A stretch of DNA of 64,000 bases. It comes from Streptomyces sp. H27-C3. Lineage in GTDB: Bacteria; Actinomycetota; Actinomycetes; Streptomycetales; Streptomycetaceae. This document shows positions 40,263 through 49,100 of the stretch, one piece after another (the first letter of the stretch is position 1; every line of letters starts with the position of its first letter). The stretch spans positions 188,975 through 252,974 of the forward strand of contig NZ_JASITA010000004.1 in assembly GCF_030063415.1 (NCBI RefSeq), read 5' to 3'. The position numbers and the translations under genes are program-made. The notes under the pieces are model-generated. The model saw nothing but the letters and a program-made list of their open reading frames with translations. It did no database searches and was not told where the DNA came from.

Positions 40263-41204
40263 TCAGGCGGCGGTACGGCCGCTGACCAGGCGCGGCAGCA
40301 TACGGAAGCCGATGCCACCGGCGATCATCGTCGCGGCACCGATGAGCAGGAACGAGGTCTCGGCGGCGCCCGTCTCGGCGAGCTCCTCCTTGGCCTCGCC
40401 CTGCTGGACCGGCTGCGAGCCGACGCTGTCGGTGTCGGTGCCGTCGTTGCCGCCGGTCGCGCCACCCGCGGTGTCACCGCCGGTGCTGGTACCGCCGTCG
40501 CCACCGCCGGTGTCGCCACCGCCGGTCGTGTCACCGCCCGTGCTGCCGGTCGTGCCCGTGGTACCGGTGTCGCCGCCGTCGCTGTCACCACCGGTAGTGC
40601 TGGTGTTGCCGCCATTGCTGCCAGTCGTGCCCGTGGTACCGGTGTTGCCGGTCGTTCCGGTGTTGCCCGTGGTTCCGGTCGTTCCGGTGTTGCCGGTCGT
40701 GCCCGTGGTACCGGTCGTGCCCGTGGTACCGGTCGTACCGGTCGTACCCGTCGTACCGGTGGTGCCCGTGGTACCGGTGGTGCCCGTGGTACCGGTCGTG
40801 CCCGTGGTACCGGTCGTGCCCGTGGTACCGGTCGTGCCCGTGGTACCGGTCGTGCCCGTGGTACCGGTCGTGCCCGTGGTACCGGTCGTGCCCGTGGTAC
40901 CGGTCGTACCCGTGGTACCGGTCGTACCCGTCGTACCGGTCGTACCCGTCGTACCGGTCGTACCCGTCTCGCCGCCACCCGTAGGACCGGCGTCGACACC
41001 ACCCGCCACGGTGCCGGCGTTGTCACCACCCTCGATGGTGTTCACATCGAGGCCGAGGCCGATGTCGACAACGCCCGTGTCCACGCTGTTGTCGGCACCG
41101 AAGCCGACGGCCTGAGCGGCGCCCGCGGCGGTCAGCGACGCACCGGCGGCAATCACCGCGCCGGCGGCTATCCGTGCAACACGGATCCGCGTCTTCTTCG
41201 TCAT
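40263..41204 (-). CDS. LAETG sortase-anchored protein with collagen-like Gly-Thr-Thr repeats
   Basis: A 313-residue surface protein. A signal peptide (about residues 1-33, ending AAGAAQA) precedes a short unique region ([22 protein letters not shown]), then about 30 uninterrupted GTT triplets followed by triplets with GNT, a Gly/Asp/Ser/Thr-rich part, and the sorting signal LAETG, membrane segment and basic tail RLVSGRTAA. Streptomyces class E sortases recognise LAxTG. Every third residue is Gly across the repeat, as in collagens, with Thr in both X and Y positions as in some Bacillus exosporium proteins. GGGGGTACC lies 12 nt before ATG 41204. A fibrous wall protein is the likely product. Confidence 0.85.
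   Translation of the reverse strand: MTKKTRIRVARIAAGAVIAAGASLTAAGAAQAVGFGADNSVDTGVVDIGLGLDVNTIEGGDNAGTVAGGVDAGPTGGGETGTTGTTGTTGTTGTTGTTGTTGTTGTTGTTGTTGTTGTTGTTGTTGTTGTTGTTGTTGTTGTTGTTGTTGTTGTTGTTGTTGTTGTTGTTGNTGTTGTTGNTGTTGNTGTTGTTGSNGGNTSTTGGDSDGGDTGTTGTTGSTGGDTTGGGDTGGGDGGTSTGGDTAGGATGGNDGTDTDSVGSQPVQQGEAKEELAETGAAETSFLLIGAATMIAGGIGFRMLPRLVSGRTAA
40650..40970 (-). repeat. Tandem 18-bp repeat array coding for Gly-Thr-Thr
   Basis: The plus strand shows repeated GTACCGGTCGTGCCCGTG units (18 bp, six codons) in long identical runs, especially 40780-40910, with degenerate copies on both sides. Such near-identical DNA is prone to gain or loss of units by slippage, so the length of the encoded fibre probably differs between strains. 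Confidence 0.9.
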
Positions 41205-41423
41205 CTGTGTGGTACCCCCAGTAGCTGAATTCGTCAGTGGAGCAGCGCTAGGGCGACAGCCGCTGGGGATGTTGACATTCCCCGGGATCACACGCGCCCC
41301 AGTAGATACGCATGCCGCGCGTCAGCCTCGCCAGAAATAGGAAGCCCGTCAAGGAGGTTGCGCGAGCAATGCCCGAAATGGGAACACTTGCCCACCGTAC
41401 AGGGACGCGACTGTGACACAAGC

Positions 41424-41454
41424 GGCAACTGGCGCCTCAAGGGCGCCAGTTGCC
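41424..41454 (-). terminator. prfB terminator
   Basis: GGCAACTGGCGCC (41424-41436) with its exact complement at 41442-41454 and a 5-nt loop, 19 bp past the prfB stop on the minus strand. Confidence 0.9.
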
Positions 41455-41472
41455 GTGTCGATAAAGCGAGGT

Positions 41473-42579
41473 TTACTTCTCCTGCTGCTTGCGCCAGCGA
41501 ATTCCCGCTTCGAGGAAGCCGTCGATCTCGCCGTCGAGCACACCCTGCGGATTTCCGACCTCGAACTCCGTACGCAGGTCCTTGACCATCTGGTACGGGT
41601 GCAGGACGTACGAACGCATCTGGTTGCCCCAGGAGTTGCCACCGTCGCCCTTGAGGGCGTCCATCTCGGCCTTCTCCTCCTGGCGGCGGCGCTCAAGGAG
41701 CTTCGCCTGGAGGACGTTCATCGCGCTGGCCTTGTTCTGGATCTGCGAGCGCTCGTTCTGACAGGAGACGACGATGCCGGTGGGGACGTGAGTCAGTCGC
41801 ACCGCGGAGTCGGTGGTGTTGACGCCCTGTCCGCCGGGGCCCGAGGCGCGGTAGACGTCCACCCGCAGCTCGGACTCGTCGATCTCGATGTGGTCGGTCT
41901 TCTCGACGACCGGGAGCACCTCGACGCCGGCGAAGGAGGTCTGCCGACGGCCTTGGTTGTCGAAGGGCGAGATGCGGACGAGCCGGTGCGTGCCCTGCTC
42001 GACGGAGAGCGTTCCGTAGGCGTACGGCGCCCGGACGACGAAGGTGGTCGACTTGATGCCGGCCTCTTCGGCGTACGACGTCTCGTAGACCTCGGTGGAG
42101 TAGTTGTGCCGCTCGGCCCAGCGCAGGTACATGCGCTGGAGGCGCTCGGCGAAGTCGGAGGCGTCGACGCCACCGGCCTCGGCGCGGATGTTGACGAGGG
42201 CCTCACGCGCGTCGTACTCGCCGGAGAGGAGCGTGCGTACTTCCATCTCCTCCAGCGCCTTGCGGACGGCGATGAGCTCGGTCTCCGCCTCCGCGAGGGT
42301 GTCCGCGTCGTCCTCGGCCTCGGCGAGCTCGAAGAACACCGGCAGGTCGTCGATCCGGCTGCGGAGCGCCTCCGTCTTGCGGACCTCGGCCTGGAGGTGC
42401 GACAGCTTGCTCGTGATCTTCTGCGCCGCCTCCGGGTCGTCCCACAGGGACGGCGCCGCGGCCTGCTCCTCGAGCACGGCGATATCGGCCCTCAGGCTGT
42501 CGAGGTCCAGGACGGCCTCGATCGACCCCATGGTCGAGGAGAGGGACTTGAGCTCTTCGGATACATCGACGACTGCCAC
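41473..42579 (-). CDS. prfB: Peptide chain release factor 2
   Basis: A 368-residue release factor for UGA and UAA stops. GPGGQGVN holds the GGQ motif for peptidyl-tRNA hydrolysis, and [15 protein letters not shown] contains SPF, the RF2 stop-codon reader. Unlike Escherichia coli prfB there is no in-frame stop or programmed frameshift: the frame is continuous from GTG 42579, normal for actinobacteria. The ribosome site upstream is weak. It is followed by its terminator and preceded by pkaB on the same strand. Confidence 0.97.
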   Translation of the reverse strand: MAVVDVSEELKSLSSTMGSIEAVLDLDSLRADIAVLEEQAAAPSLWDDPEAAQKITSKLSHLQAEVRKTEALRSRIDDLPVFFELAEAEDDADTLAEAETELIAVRKALEEMEVRTLLSGEYDAREALVNIRAEAGGVDASDFAERLQRMYLRWAERHNYSTEVYETSYAEEAGIKSTTFVVRAPYAYGTLSVEQGTHRLVRISPFDNQGRRQTSFAGVEVLPVVEKTDHIEIDESELRVDVYRASGPGGQGVNTTDSAVRLTHVPTGIVVSCQNERSQIQNKASAMNVLQAKLLERRRQEEKAEMDALKGDGGNSWGNQMRSYVLHPYQMVKDLRTEFEVGNPQGVLDGEIDGFLEAGIRWRKQQEK

Positions 42580-42705
42580 GGGTCCAGCGTAACGGCTGGG
42601 CGGGCGGGCGTTCCCCTCGCCCGCCGCACACCCTTCCGGGGCTGGGCGGGGTCCTGGCCCCTGGCCCGGAACCGGGTCGGGGCAGGGCTGGGGCCAGGAC
42701 TGGGG

Positions 42706-43944
42706 CTAAGGCTGGGAGGGGGAGGACTGGCGCGTGTCCCGGGGTGGCGCTTCCGGGCCGTCGTCCATGACCGCCAGCCAGCCGCCGACCCCGGCGGCCG
42801 CCGCGAGCAGGACCGCCACGACGCCCAGGGCCAGGCGGCGCCTGCGGACGCTGCCGGACTTGTGGCGGGCCGATCCGGGACGGCGCTGACCGCTCGCGCG
42901 GGGGGCGCGGGCCGTGCCGCGGGCGCCCCCGGCCAGTTCGTCGGGGCCCGGGACGCGCATGCTCGTATGGGTGTCGCGGTTCGAGTCGAGGGCCGACCCC
43001 GGCACCAGCGGGACGGCGCCGCGGCGGCGCGGCTCCTCGGACGTCTCGGGGTGGCGGGACTGCTCCTCGTACGCCGCCTCCTCCTCGGGGTCCGGCTCGT
43101 CGACGTCCAGCGGCGGGATGCCCGCGAGGAGGGGGAGCTGGTCGCGCAGGCGGGCGGAGAGCTCCGATGCGCGCAGGCGGGACGCGGGCGCCTTCGCCAG
43201 GCACTGCACAAGGAGCTGCCACAGCTCCTCGGGGATGCCGGGCAGCGGCACAACCGATTCCGTGACATGGCGGCGCAGTACGGCGCCGGGGTGGCCGCCG
43301 CCGAAGGGGGTGAAGCCCGCGAGCAGCTCGTACAGGACGGTGGCCAGCGCGTAGATGTCGACCGCGGCGCGGGGCGGCAGGCCCTCGACGATCTCGGGTG
43401 CCAGGTAGTCCGGCGTACCGATGATCTTCGTCGCACGGGTGCGGCGGGGGGTGTCGATCAGCTTGGCGACGCCGAAGTCCGTCAGCAGCGCGGGGTGCGC
43501 TCCGCCGGGGCCGAGCGGGCCCTCCATGTCGAGCAGGATGTTCTCCGGCTTGACGTCCCGGTGCACCACTCCGGCCGCGTGCGCGGCGGCCAGGCCGTCG
43601 GCGACGTCCGCGGCGATCGCGACCGCCGCCTCGGGCGCCATGCGGCGCTCGCGGTCGAGCCGGGTGCGCAGGTCCGTACCGCGTACGAGGTCCATGACGA
43701 GGGCGAGGTCGTTGCCGTCGACGACGAGGTCGCGGACGGAGACCACCCGGGGGTTGTCGAGTCCGAGCAACGCGGTGCGCTCCTGGACGAAGCGCCCGAC
43801 GAGCTCCTGGTCGGAGGCGAGGTCCTCGCGCAGCAGCTTGATGGCGACCGGACCCTCGGGTCCGTCGCCCAGCCATACCGTGCCGGCGCTGCCGCGGCCC
43901 AGGATCTGGTGGGCGGTGTACCGGCTGCCGATTTTCCGTGCCAA
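42706..43944 (-). CDS. pkaB: Serine/threonine protein kinase PkaB-like
   Basis: A 412-residue Hanks-type kinase. The kinase domain (residues about 8-260) has LGRGSAGTVW, VAIKLLRED (catalytic Lys), VVHRDVKPEN, TDFGVAKL and GTPDYLAPE. The linker is acidic then basic (EPDPEEEAAYEEQ...RRRGA), and a C-terminal membrane span (VRRRRLALGVVAVLLAAAAGVGGWLAV) anchors it with a short outer tail. The start is a TTG at 43944 with GGGAG 6 nt before it; it gives the usual ARKIGSRYTAHQILG beginning and a length near the 417 residues of PkaB. It follows pkaA (133 bp) on the same strand. Confidence 0.87.
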   Translation of the reverse strand: MARKIGSRYTAHQILGRGSAGTVWLGDGPEGPVAIKLLREDLASDQELVGRFVQERTALLGLDNPRVVSVRDLVVDGNDLALVMDLVRGTDLRTRLDRERRMAPEAAVAIAADVADGLAAAHAAGVVHRDVKPENILLDMEGPLGPGGAHPALLTDFGVAKLIDTPRRTRATKIIGTPDYLAPEIVEGLPPRAAVDIYALATVLYELLAGFTPFGGGHPGAVLRRHVTESVVPLPGIPEELWQLLVQCLAKAPASRLRASELSARLRDQLPLLAGIPPLDVDEPDPEEEAAYEEQSRHPETSEEPRRRGAVPLVPGSALDSNRDTHTSMRVPGPDELAGGARGTARAPRASGQRRPGSARHKSGSVRRRRLALGVVAVLLAAAAGVGGWLAVMDDGPEAPPRDTRQSSPSQP

Positions 43945-44077
43945 GACTGCTCCCTCAGCGGCTGTCGATCGCCCTGAGGCTACGCGGGTGGCGGGGCGCT
44001 CCGTGCCCCGTATGGCGCCAACCCGCACTTCTGGGGGCGAAATCCGCTCCCAGAAGTCGACAAGTCAACCGAGTCGG

Positions 44078-45706
44078 TCAGTTCGTCTTGCCTCCGATGT
44101 CCTCGAACCACTTCTTGACAGAGGTGTAGGTGTCACCGATCTGCTCGAAGAAGCTCTTGGTCGAACCGATCCAGTCCTGGAGTGGGGTCAGCTCCCAGAT
44201 CAGCCAGGAGGCCGCGAACAGCAGGATGATGGTGAACAGGCAGCCCTTGAGACAGCCGAGGCCGGGGATCCGCATCCGGTTGGGATTGCTGCGGCGCGGC
44301 TCACGCGGCGGACGCGGGGTCGGCTGGGCGGGCTGCTGCGGAGGCGCGTGCCGCTGCTGCGGGGGCGGCGCCTGCGGCTGCTGATACTGCGGCGGGGGCG
44401 GCGGGGCGTACCGCTGCGGTTGCTGCTGCTGTCGGCGCTGGGGCTGGGGCGGCTGCTGGTACTGCGGGGGCTGCTGCGGCTGGCGCTGGGGGCGGCGGCG
44501 CAGCGGGTCCTCGCTCGGGTCGAGGTACTGGACCTGCGTCTGCTCGTTGCGGTCGCGGGCCGCGCGCAGCTGGTTCTGCCAGGGGTGCGGGTCCTCGGGG
44601 CCGCCCGGCATGCCGTCGGGGCCCGGCGGGACGGGCGGCATGACCGAGGTCGCGTCGCCGGCCCCGGCGCCGTGCCGCGGTCCGCCGGTGGACGGCATGA
44701 CGCTGGTCGCGGCGCTCGGGTCGTACGACCCGGCGTTGCTCGGCAGGACCTGGGTCGGGTCCGCGGCGCCGGGCATGTCGGGGACCTGCGCGGGCGCCGG
44801 GTCGGGGGCGAGCAGCGCGCCCACCCCCATGGCCGCCTCGACCTGCGCGGACGACGAGTGGACGCCGATGCCGCCCGCGACGGTGCGCAGGGCGCGGGCG
44901 AGGTTCTCGGCGCTCGGCCGCTCGTCGGGCTCCTTGCGCAGGCAGCGCTCGATGACCGTCCAGAGCGGTTCGGGGACGGTGGTCGGGCGGCGGGGCTCCT
45001 CGCTGAGGTGGCGGTGGAGCACTTCGAGCGCCGTACCGCCGGCGAACGGCGGGCGCCCGGTGACCAGCTCGTACAGCAGGATGCCCGCGCCGTAGATGTC
45101 GACGGCGGAGGTCTGCGGACGGCCCTCGGCGGACTCCGGCGCGACGTACGCGGGCGTGCCGACGAATTCGTGGGTGCGGGTCAGGCCCGGGGAGTCCGCG
45201 AGGCGTGCGATGCCGAAGTCGGTGAGCATCGGGTGCATCTGGCCGTCGCGCTCGTCGAGCAGGACGTTCGCGGGCTTCAGGTCGCGGTGGACCACGCCGT
45301 CGGCGTGGCTGGCCGCCAGCGCGTCCGCGATCTGCGCGGTCAGGAGGGACGCGGCGACGGGCGAGAACGGGCCGTTCTCGCGGATGTAGCGGTGCAGGTC
45401 GGGGCCGTCGATCAGGTCCATGACGAGGGCGAGCAGATCGCCCTCGACGACCAGGTCCCGGGTCCTGACGATGTTCGGGTGGGTGAGCCGCAGCAGTACG
45501 GACCGCTCCCGGAGGAAGCGCATCACGACGTCCGCGTCGTTGGCGAGCTCCTCCTTGAGTACCTTGATCGCGACGGTCTCGCCGGGCTGACCGGCCACCG
45601 CTGCTTCGGCTCCGGCGGTCTCGCGCTGGCGAGCCCGCCAGACGACGCCCGTGGCGCCGCGCCCGATCGGCTCCTCGAGCAGGTATTTACTGCCTACCGG
45701 CCGCAC
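44078..45706 (-). CDS. pkaA: Serine/threonine protein kinase PkaA-like
   Basis: A 542-residue Hanks-type kinase. The kinase domain (residues about 10-275) has IGRGATGVVWRA, VAIKVLKEE, VVHRDLKPANVLLD, TDFGIARL and GTPAYVAPE. A long Pro/Gln/Arg-rich linker (QPQQPPQYQQPPQPQRR and similar, about 370-460) leads to a membrane span (GCLKGCLFTIILLFAASWLIW) and a short outer tail. GTG 45706 (VRPVGSKYLLEEPIG) is the in-frame start; the ATG 5 nt upstream is out of frame. The length matches PkaA of S. coelicolor (543). The FHA-domain gene diverges upstream and may read its phosphorylation output. Confidence 0.88.
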   Translation of the reverse strand: MRPVGSKYLLEEPIGRGATGVVWRARQRETAGAEAAVAGQPGETVAIKVLKEELANDADVVMRFLRERSVLLRLTHPNIVRTRDLVVEGDLLALVMDLIDGPDLHRYIRENGPFSPVAASLLTAQIADALAASHADGVVHRDLKPANVLLDERDGQMHPMLTDFGIARLADSPGLTRTHEFVGTPAYVAPESAEGRPQTSAVDIYGAGILLYELVTGRPPFAGGTALEVLHRHLSEEPRRPTTVPEPLWTVIERCLRKEPDERPSAENLARALRTVAGGIGVHSSSAQVEAAMGVGALLAPDPAPAQVPDMPGAADPTQVLPSNAGSYDPSAATSVMPSTGGPRHGAGAGDATSVMPPVPPGPDGMPGGPEDPHPWQNQLRAARDRNEQTQVQYLDPSEDPLRRRPQRQPQQPPQYQQPPQPQRRQQQQPQRYAPPPPPQYQQPQAPPPQQRHAPPQQPAQPTPRPPREPRRSNPNRMRIPGLGCLKGCLFTIILLFAASWLIWELTPLQDWIGSTKSFFEQIGDTYTSVKKWFEDIGGKTN

Positions 45707-46140
45707 GTCATGCGCTCCCTGCTGATCGTGTTCCCTTGGCGTGGCTGCGTGGCCCTCGCTTCGTCCCGAGCGCTCCGGCCCGTATTCCGACCCACTGTAA
45801 TGCCGCCCCGCTGCCACCGAACGGGGCACGGACAGCGTCTGTTCACGGGAAGGACGCCCGCACTGTTCGGATGGTTGCCGAACGCACGTGCCACATACGT
45901 CACGCGCGATCCCAAGCCTGCACTTTTACGTCCACAGCCGACCAATCAAGATCACTTGCTGGCGGCTGCCGGGCGTGTTGTCAGTGGCAGGTGCGAGGAT
46001 GCCTCCAGCACGGAACTAAGGGGCCGGGAGGCCCCTGTTGCGTGCCGACCTGTACCGGACGACGCGTCCGTGCCGGGTGGGGGGAATCACAGGGCGGTCC
46101 CCCTGCCGGGCACTTCGCGCAGAAGGGACCGCTGACGGCG
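45707..46140 (+). other. 434-bp divergent region between pkaA and the FHA/FtsK gene
   Basis: No gene was recognised. It should carry both promoters. AGGGGCC-GGGA-GGCCCCT (46019-46036) is a strong hairpin inside the likely 5' leader of the FHA/FtsK gene, about 105-120 nt before its ATG. ACTTTTACG near 45921 is the least GC-rich part. Confidence 0.5.
46019..46036 (+). terminator. Hairpin in the leader of the FHA/FtsK gene
   Basis: A 7-bp stem AGGGGCC/GGCCCCT with loop GGGA, followed by GTTGCG rather than a T-run. It could be an attenuator for the long downstream gene or the end of a short leader transcript. Confidence 0.4.
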
Positions 46141-49100
46141 ATGCAGATCCGGCTGACCGTTCTCGCGCCGCGCAGCGGCCAGGGCGCACACGGCACGCAG
46201 GCCCAGGGCCTGCAGGCCGCAGCGCCGGCCGCGCGCGCCTGTGACGTGCTGGTCACCGCCCCCGCGGGGACGGCGCTGGCCGCCGTGGCCTCGGGCCTGG
46301 CGGCGGCCGTCTCGGGTCCGGGCTCCGGCCCGGAGACCACGGGCGCGGTGGTGGTCTACGCGGGGCGCGAGCGGCTCGACGCGCGGCACTGCGCGCTGGG
46401 TGAGCCACCGCTGGTCGACGGGGCGGTGCTGTCGCTGCACGCGCCGGCGCCGGAGGGCGACACCCGGCCCGACGCGGCACCGGCACCGGCACCGGCCCAG
46501 TTGCACGTCGTGGCGGGCCCCGACGCCGGAGGCGTCCATCTGCTGCACGGCGGCCGGATCAGCATCGGCCGCTCCACCGACGCGGACGTCCCGCTGGACG
46601 ACCCGGACGTGTCACGGCTGCACTGCGCGGTGACGCTGACGGAGGACGGCCGCGTCTCGGTCGCTGACCTCGGCTCCACCAACGGCACGGCCCTGGACGG
46701 CACGGCGGTCGACGAACGCCCGGTGCGGCTGGCGCCCGGCGCGCTGCTACGGGTCGGCGAGTCCGCGCTGCGGCTGGCCCCCGGCGACCTGCCCCCCTCG
46801 CTCCCGGTGGCCCCGGACGGCGAGGGCCACCTGCGCGTCACCCGCGCGCCCGACGGGCCCACCCGGAGCACCCGGGGCGGCCCGGTGCCGGGCGCGCACG
46901 GCGCCCCGACGCCCACGGACCGGGGCTCCCTGGCCGTCGGCCGGACCGGCACCGAGGCCGCGGACAGCGGCCCTGCCGCCGGCCGCCGGGTCTCGGGCCG
47001 TCTCGCAGGGACCCCGCCCGTCGTTCGGTCCACCGGGCCGTACGACACATCCGGAGCGGCGGGCGCCACGGCCCAGGACTCCTGGAGCGGACCGGCCCAT
47101 GAAGCGCCGGGCGCCGCCCCGTACAGATCCCGGTCCGGAGCGGCTTCCGAGGCCGGCGATGAGCGTTCCCGGTCCGCCGAGGAGCGGTTCGGCGGCGCCG
47201 TCCGCGGGCCGTACGAAAGCGAGCCAGGCCCGGCTGCGCCCGGCCGTCCGGGCGACCGTTCCGTGTCCCGGCCGCCCGCGGGCCGGCCCGGATCCGGAGC
47301 CGCGCCCACGGTGCCCGGTCAGTACGTCCCCGAGGACGGGCCGACAGCCGCAGGGCGCCGGGGCGCCGGACCGTACGACGACCGCTACGACGACCGGGCG
47401 GGTGCGGCGCCCGGGGCGCCCGGTGGTGCTCCTCATGACGCACGAAATGACGTACGCAGCGGTACGGAGTCCTTCTCGGGACAGGGCGGCACCAGGTATT
47501 CGGATCCGGGCCCCGCGAGCGAGACCGGTGGCCGAGCGGCATCAGGGCGCACAGCGGGGTCCACGCCGGAGCCCGCGGACGACCGCGAAGAACGCGCCCC
47601 CGAGGCGTACTACAGCCCGGCGGACCCGGCAGCCACAGCGCCGGGCCGCATCCGATGTGGGGGCGACGGCGGCACCGGCGACGACGTCTACGGCGGGCGC
47701 GGCTCCGGCTCGGGCCACGGCTCCGCAGGCCGGCCGGGTTCCGGCGACGGGACCCATGGCGGGCGACGCGGGGTCTTCGGCGAGGAGCAGGCCCGCAGGC
47801 GCGGGGGCATAGGAGCCTGGGCCCGGCGTCTGACCGGCGGGCGCGGGGAGACGGTGCCCGAGTACGCACCGGCCGAGTCGACCCCCGTCGGGATGCCGCC
47901 CGTCGGCGCCCCCGAGGACGTACCACCGGCCGCATCCGCCGCCCCGGAGACCTGGCCCGACCCGGCGTCCCTGCTGCTCACCGCCCTCGGCCCCGGCCCC
48001 CGGCTGTGGGAGCGCGGCCCCGGGCACCCCGAGACGCTGGTGCTCCGGCTGGGCACCGCCGACCGCGCCGGGCCCGAAGGCGGCCGCCCGTTGCCCGCCG
48101 TGCCGGTGACCGTGGGGCTGCGGGAGGTGGGCTCGCTGGGGCTCGCCGGACCTCGCTCCCGGCTGGCCGGGCTCGCCAGGTCCGCCGTCGCGCAGCTCGC
48201 CGCCCTGCACTCCCCCGTCGACCTGGAGATCGTGCTGATCAGCGCGGACCGCTCCAGGTCACTGGAGGAACGCAAGGCCGAGTGGGGCTGGCTCGGCTGG
48301 CTGCCGCATCTGCGGCCCGCCCACGGCCAGGACTGTCGGCTGCTGCTGGCCTACGACCGGGACCAGGCCGCGGCCCGTGTCGCCGAGCTGGTGCGGCGGA
48401 CCGACGAGGAACCGCTGGGCGGGGACGGGCCGTACACCGTGGTGATCGTCGACGGCGACCCCGGTTCCACCGGGCTGCGCGAGGCCACCGCCCGGCTGGC
48501 CGCGACCGGCGCCGCGAGCGGCATCCACCTTCTGACCCTGGCCGAGACCGCCGCGGCCTCCCCCGTCTCACCGGTCGCCGCGACCTACGAGGCGGCCTGC
48601 GCCGCAGCTCCCGCGTTCCGCGAGTGCGGGGCGGTCGCCCTGCTCAGCGGCGACGTGGCCACCGCGCTGCGGCTGCTGCGCACCGCCGGCGGGCAGCCCG
48701 TGGGGCACGGCACGCTCGCCACGCTGGACGCGGTGTCCGCGGCCTGGGCGGAGCGCTTCGCCCGGTCGATGGCCCCGCTGCGTACGGACGGTCCGCCGCC
48801 GGGCCGCTCGAGCCGGGCCGCCGTGCTGCCGCCGTCCGCCCGGCTGCTCGACGAGCTGGGCCTGGCCCGCGCCACCCCCGCGTCCCTGATGGCCCGCTGG
48901 GCCGCCGCAGCGGACGACGGGCAGGCGCCGGGCGCCACCCGCGCGTGGGCGGTCCTGGGTGCGGGTCCGCGCGGGCCGCTGTGCGTCGACCTGACCACCG
49001 AGGGACCGCATCTGCTGATCGAGGGCCCAGCGGGCAGCGGGCGCACCGAGCTGCTGCGTTCCGTCGCAGCCTCGCTGGCCGCCGCCGCCCGGCCCGACCG

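Noticed and set aside
40650..40970. Possible CRISPR array
   Set aside because: The 18-bp units are contiguous without unique spacers, keep a reading frame and encode collagen-like triplets. No cas genes are present.
40201..41115. Plus-strand Val/Pro repeat reading frame (VVPVVPVVP) opposite the LAETG gene
   Set aside because: It is the reverse reading of the 18-bp repeats encoding Gly-Thr-Thr; the minus-strand frame has a signal peptide and a sortase motif, while the plus frame has none.
41473..42579. Programmed frameshift in prfB
   Set aside because: The frame is continuous from the GTG start and no in-frame UGA occurs, as expected for actinobacteria.
45736..46140. Upstream extension of the FHA/FtsK reading frame to 45736
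   Set aside because: The added 135 codons are Arg/Cys/Pro-rich and unlike the family; the natural start MQIRLTVLAPRSG is at 46141.
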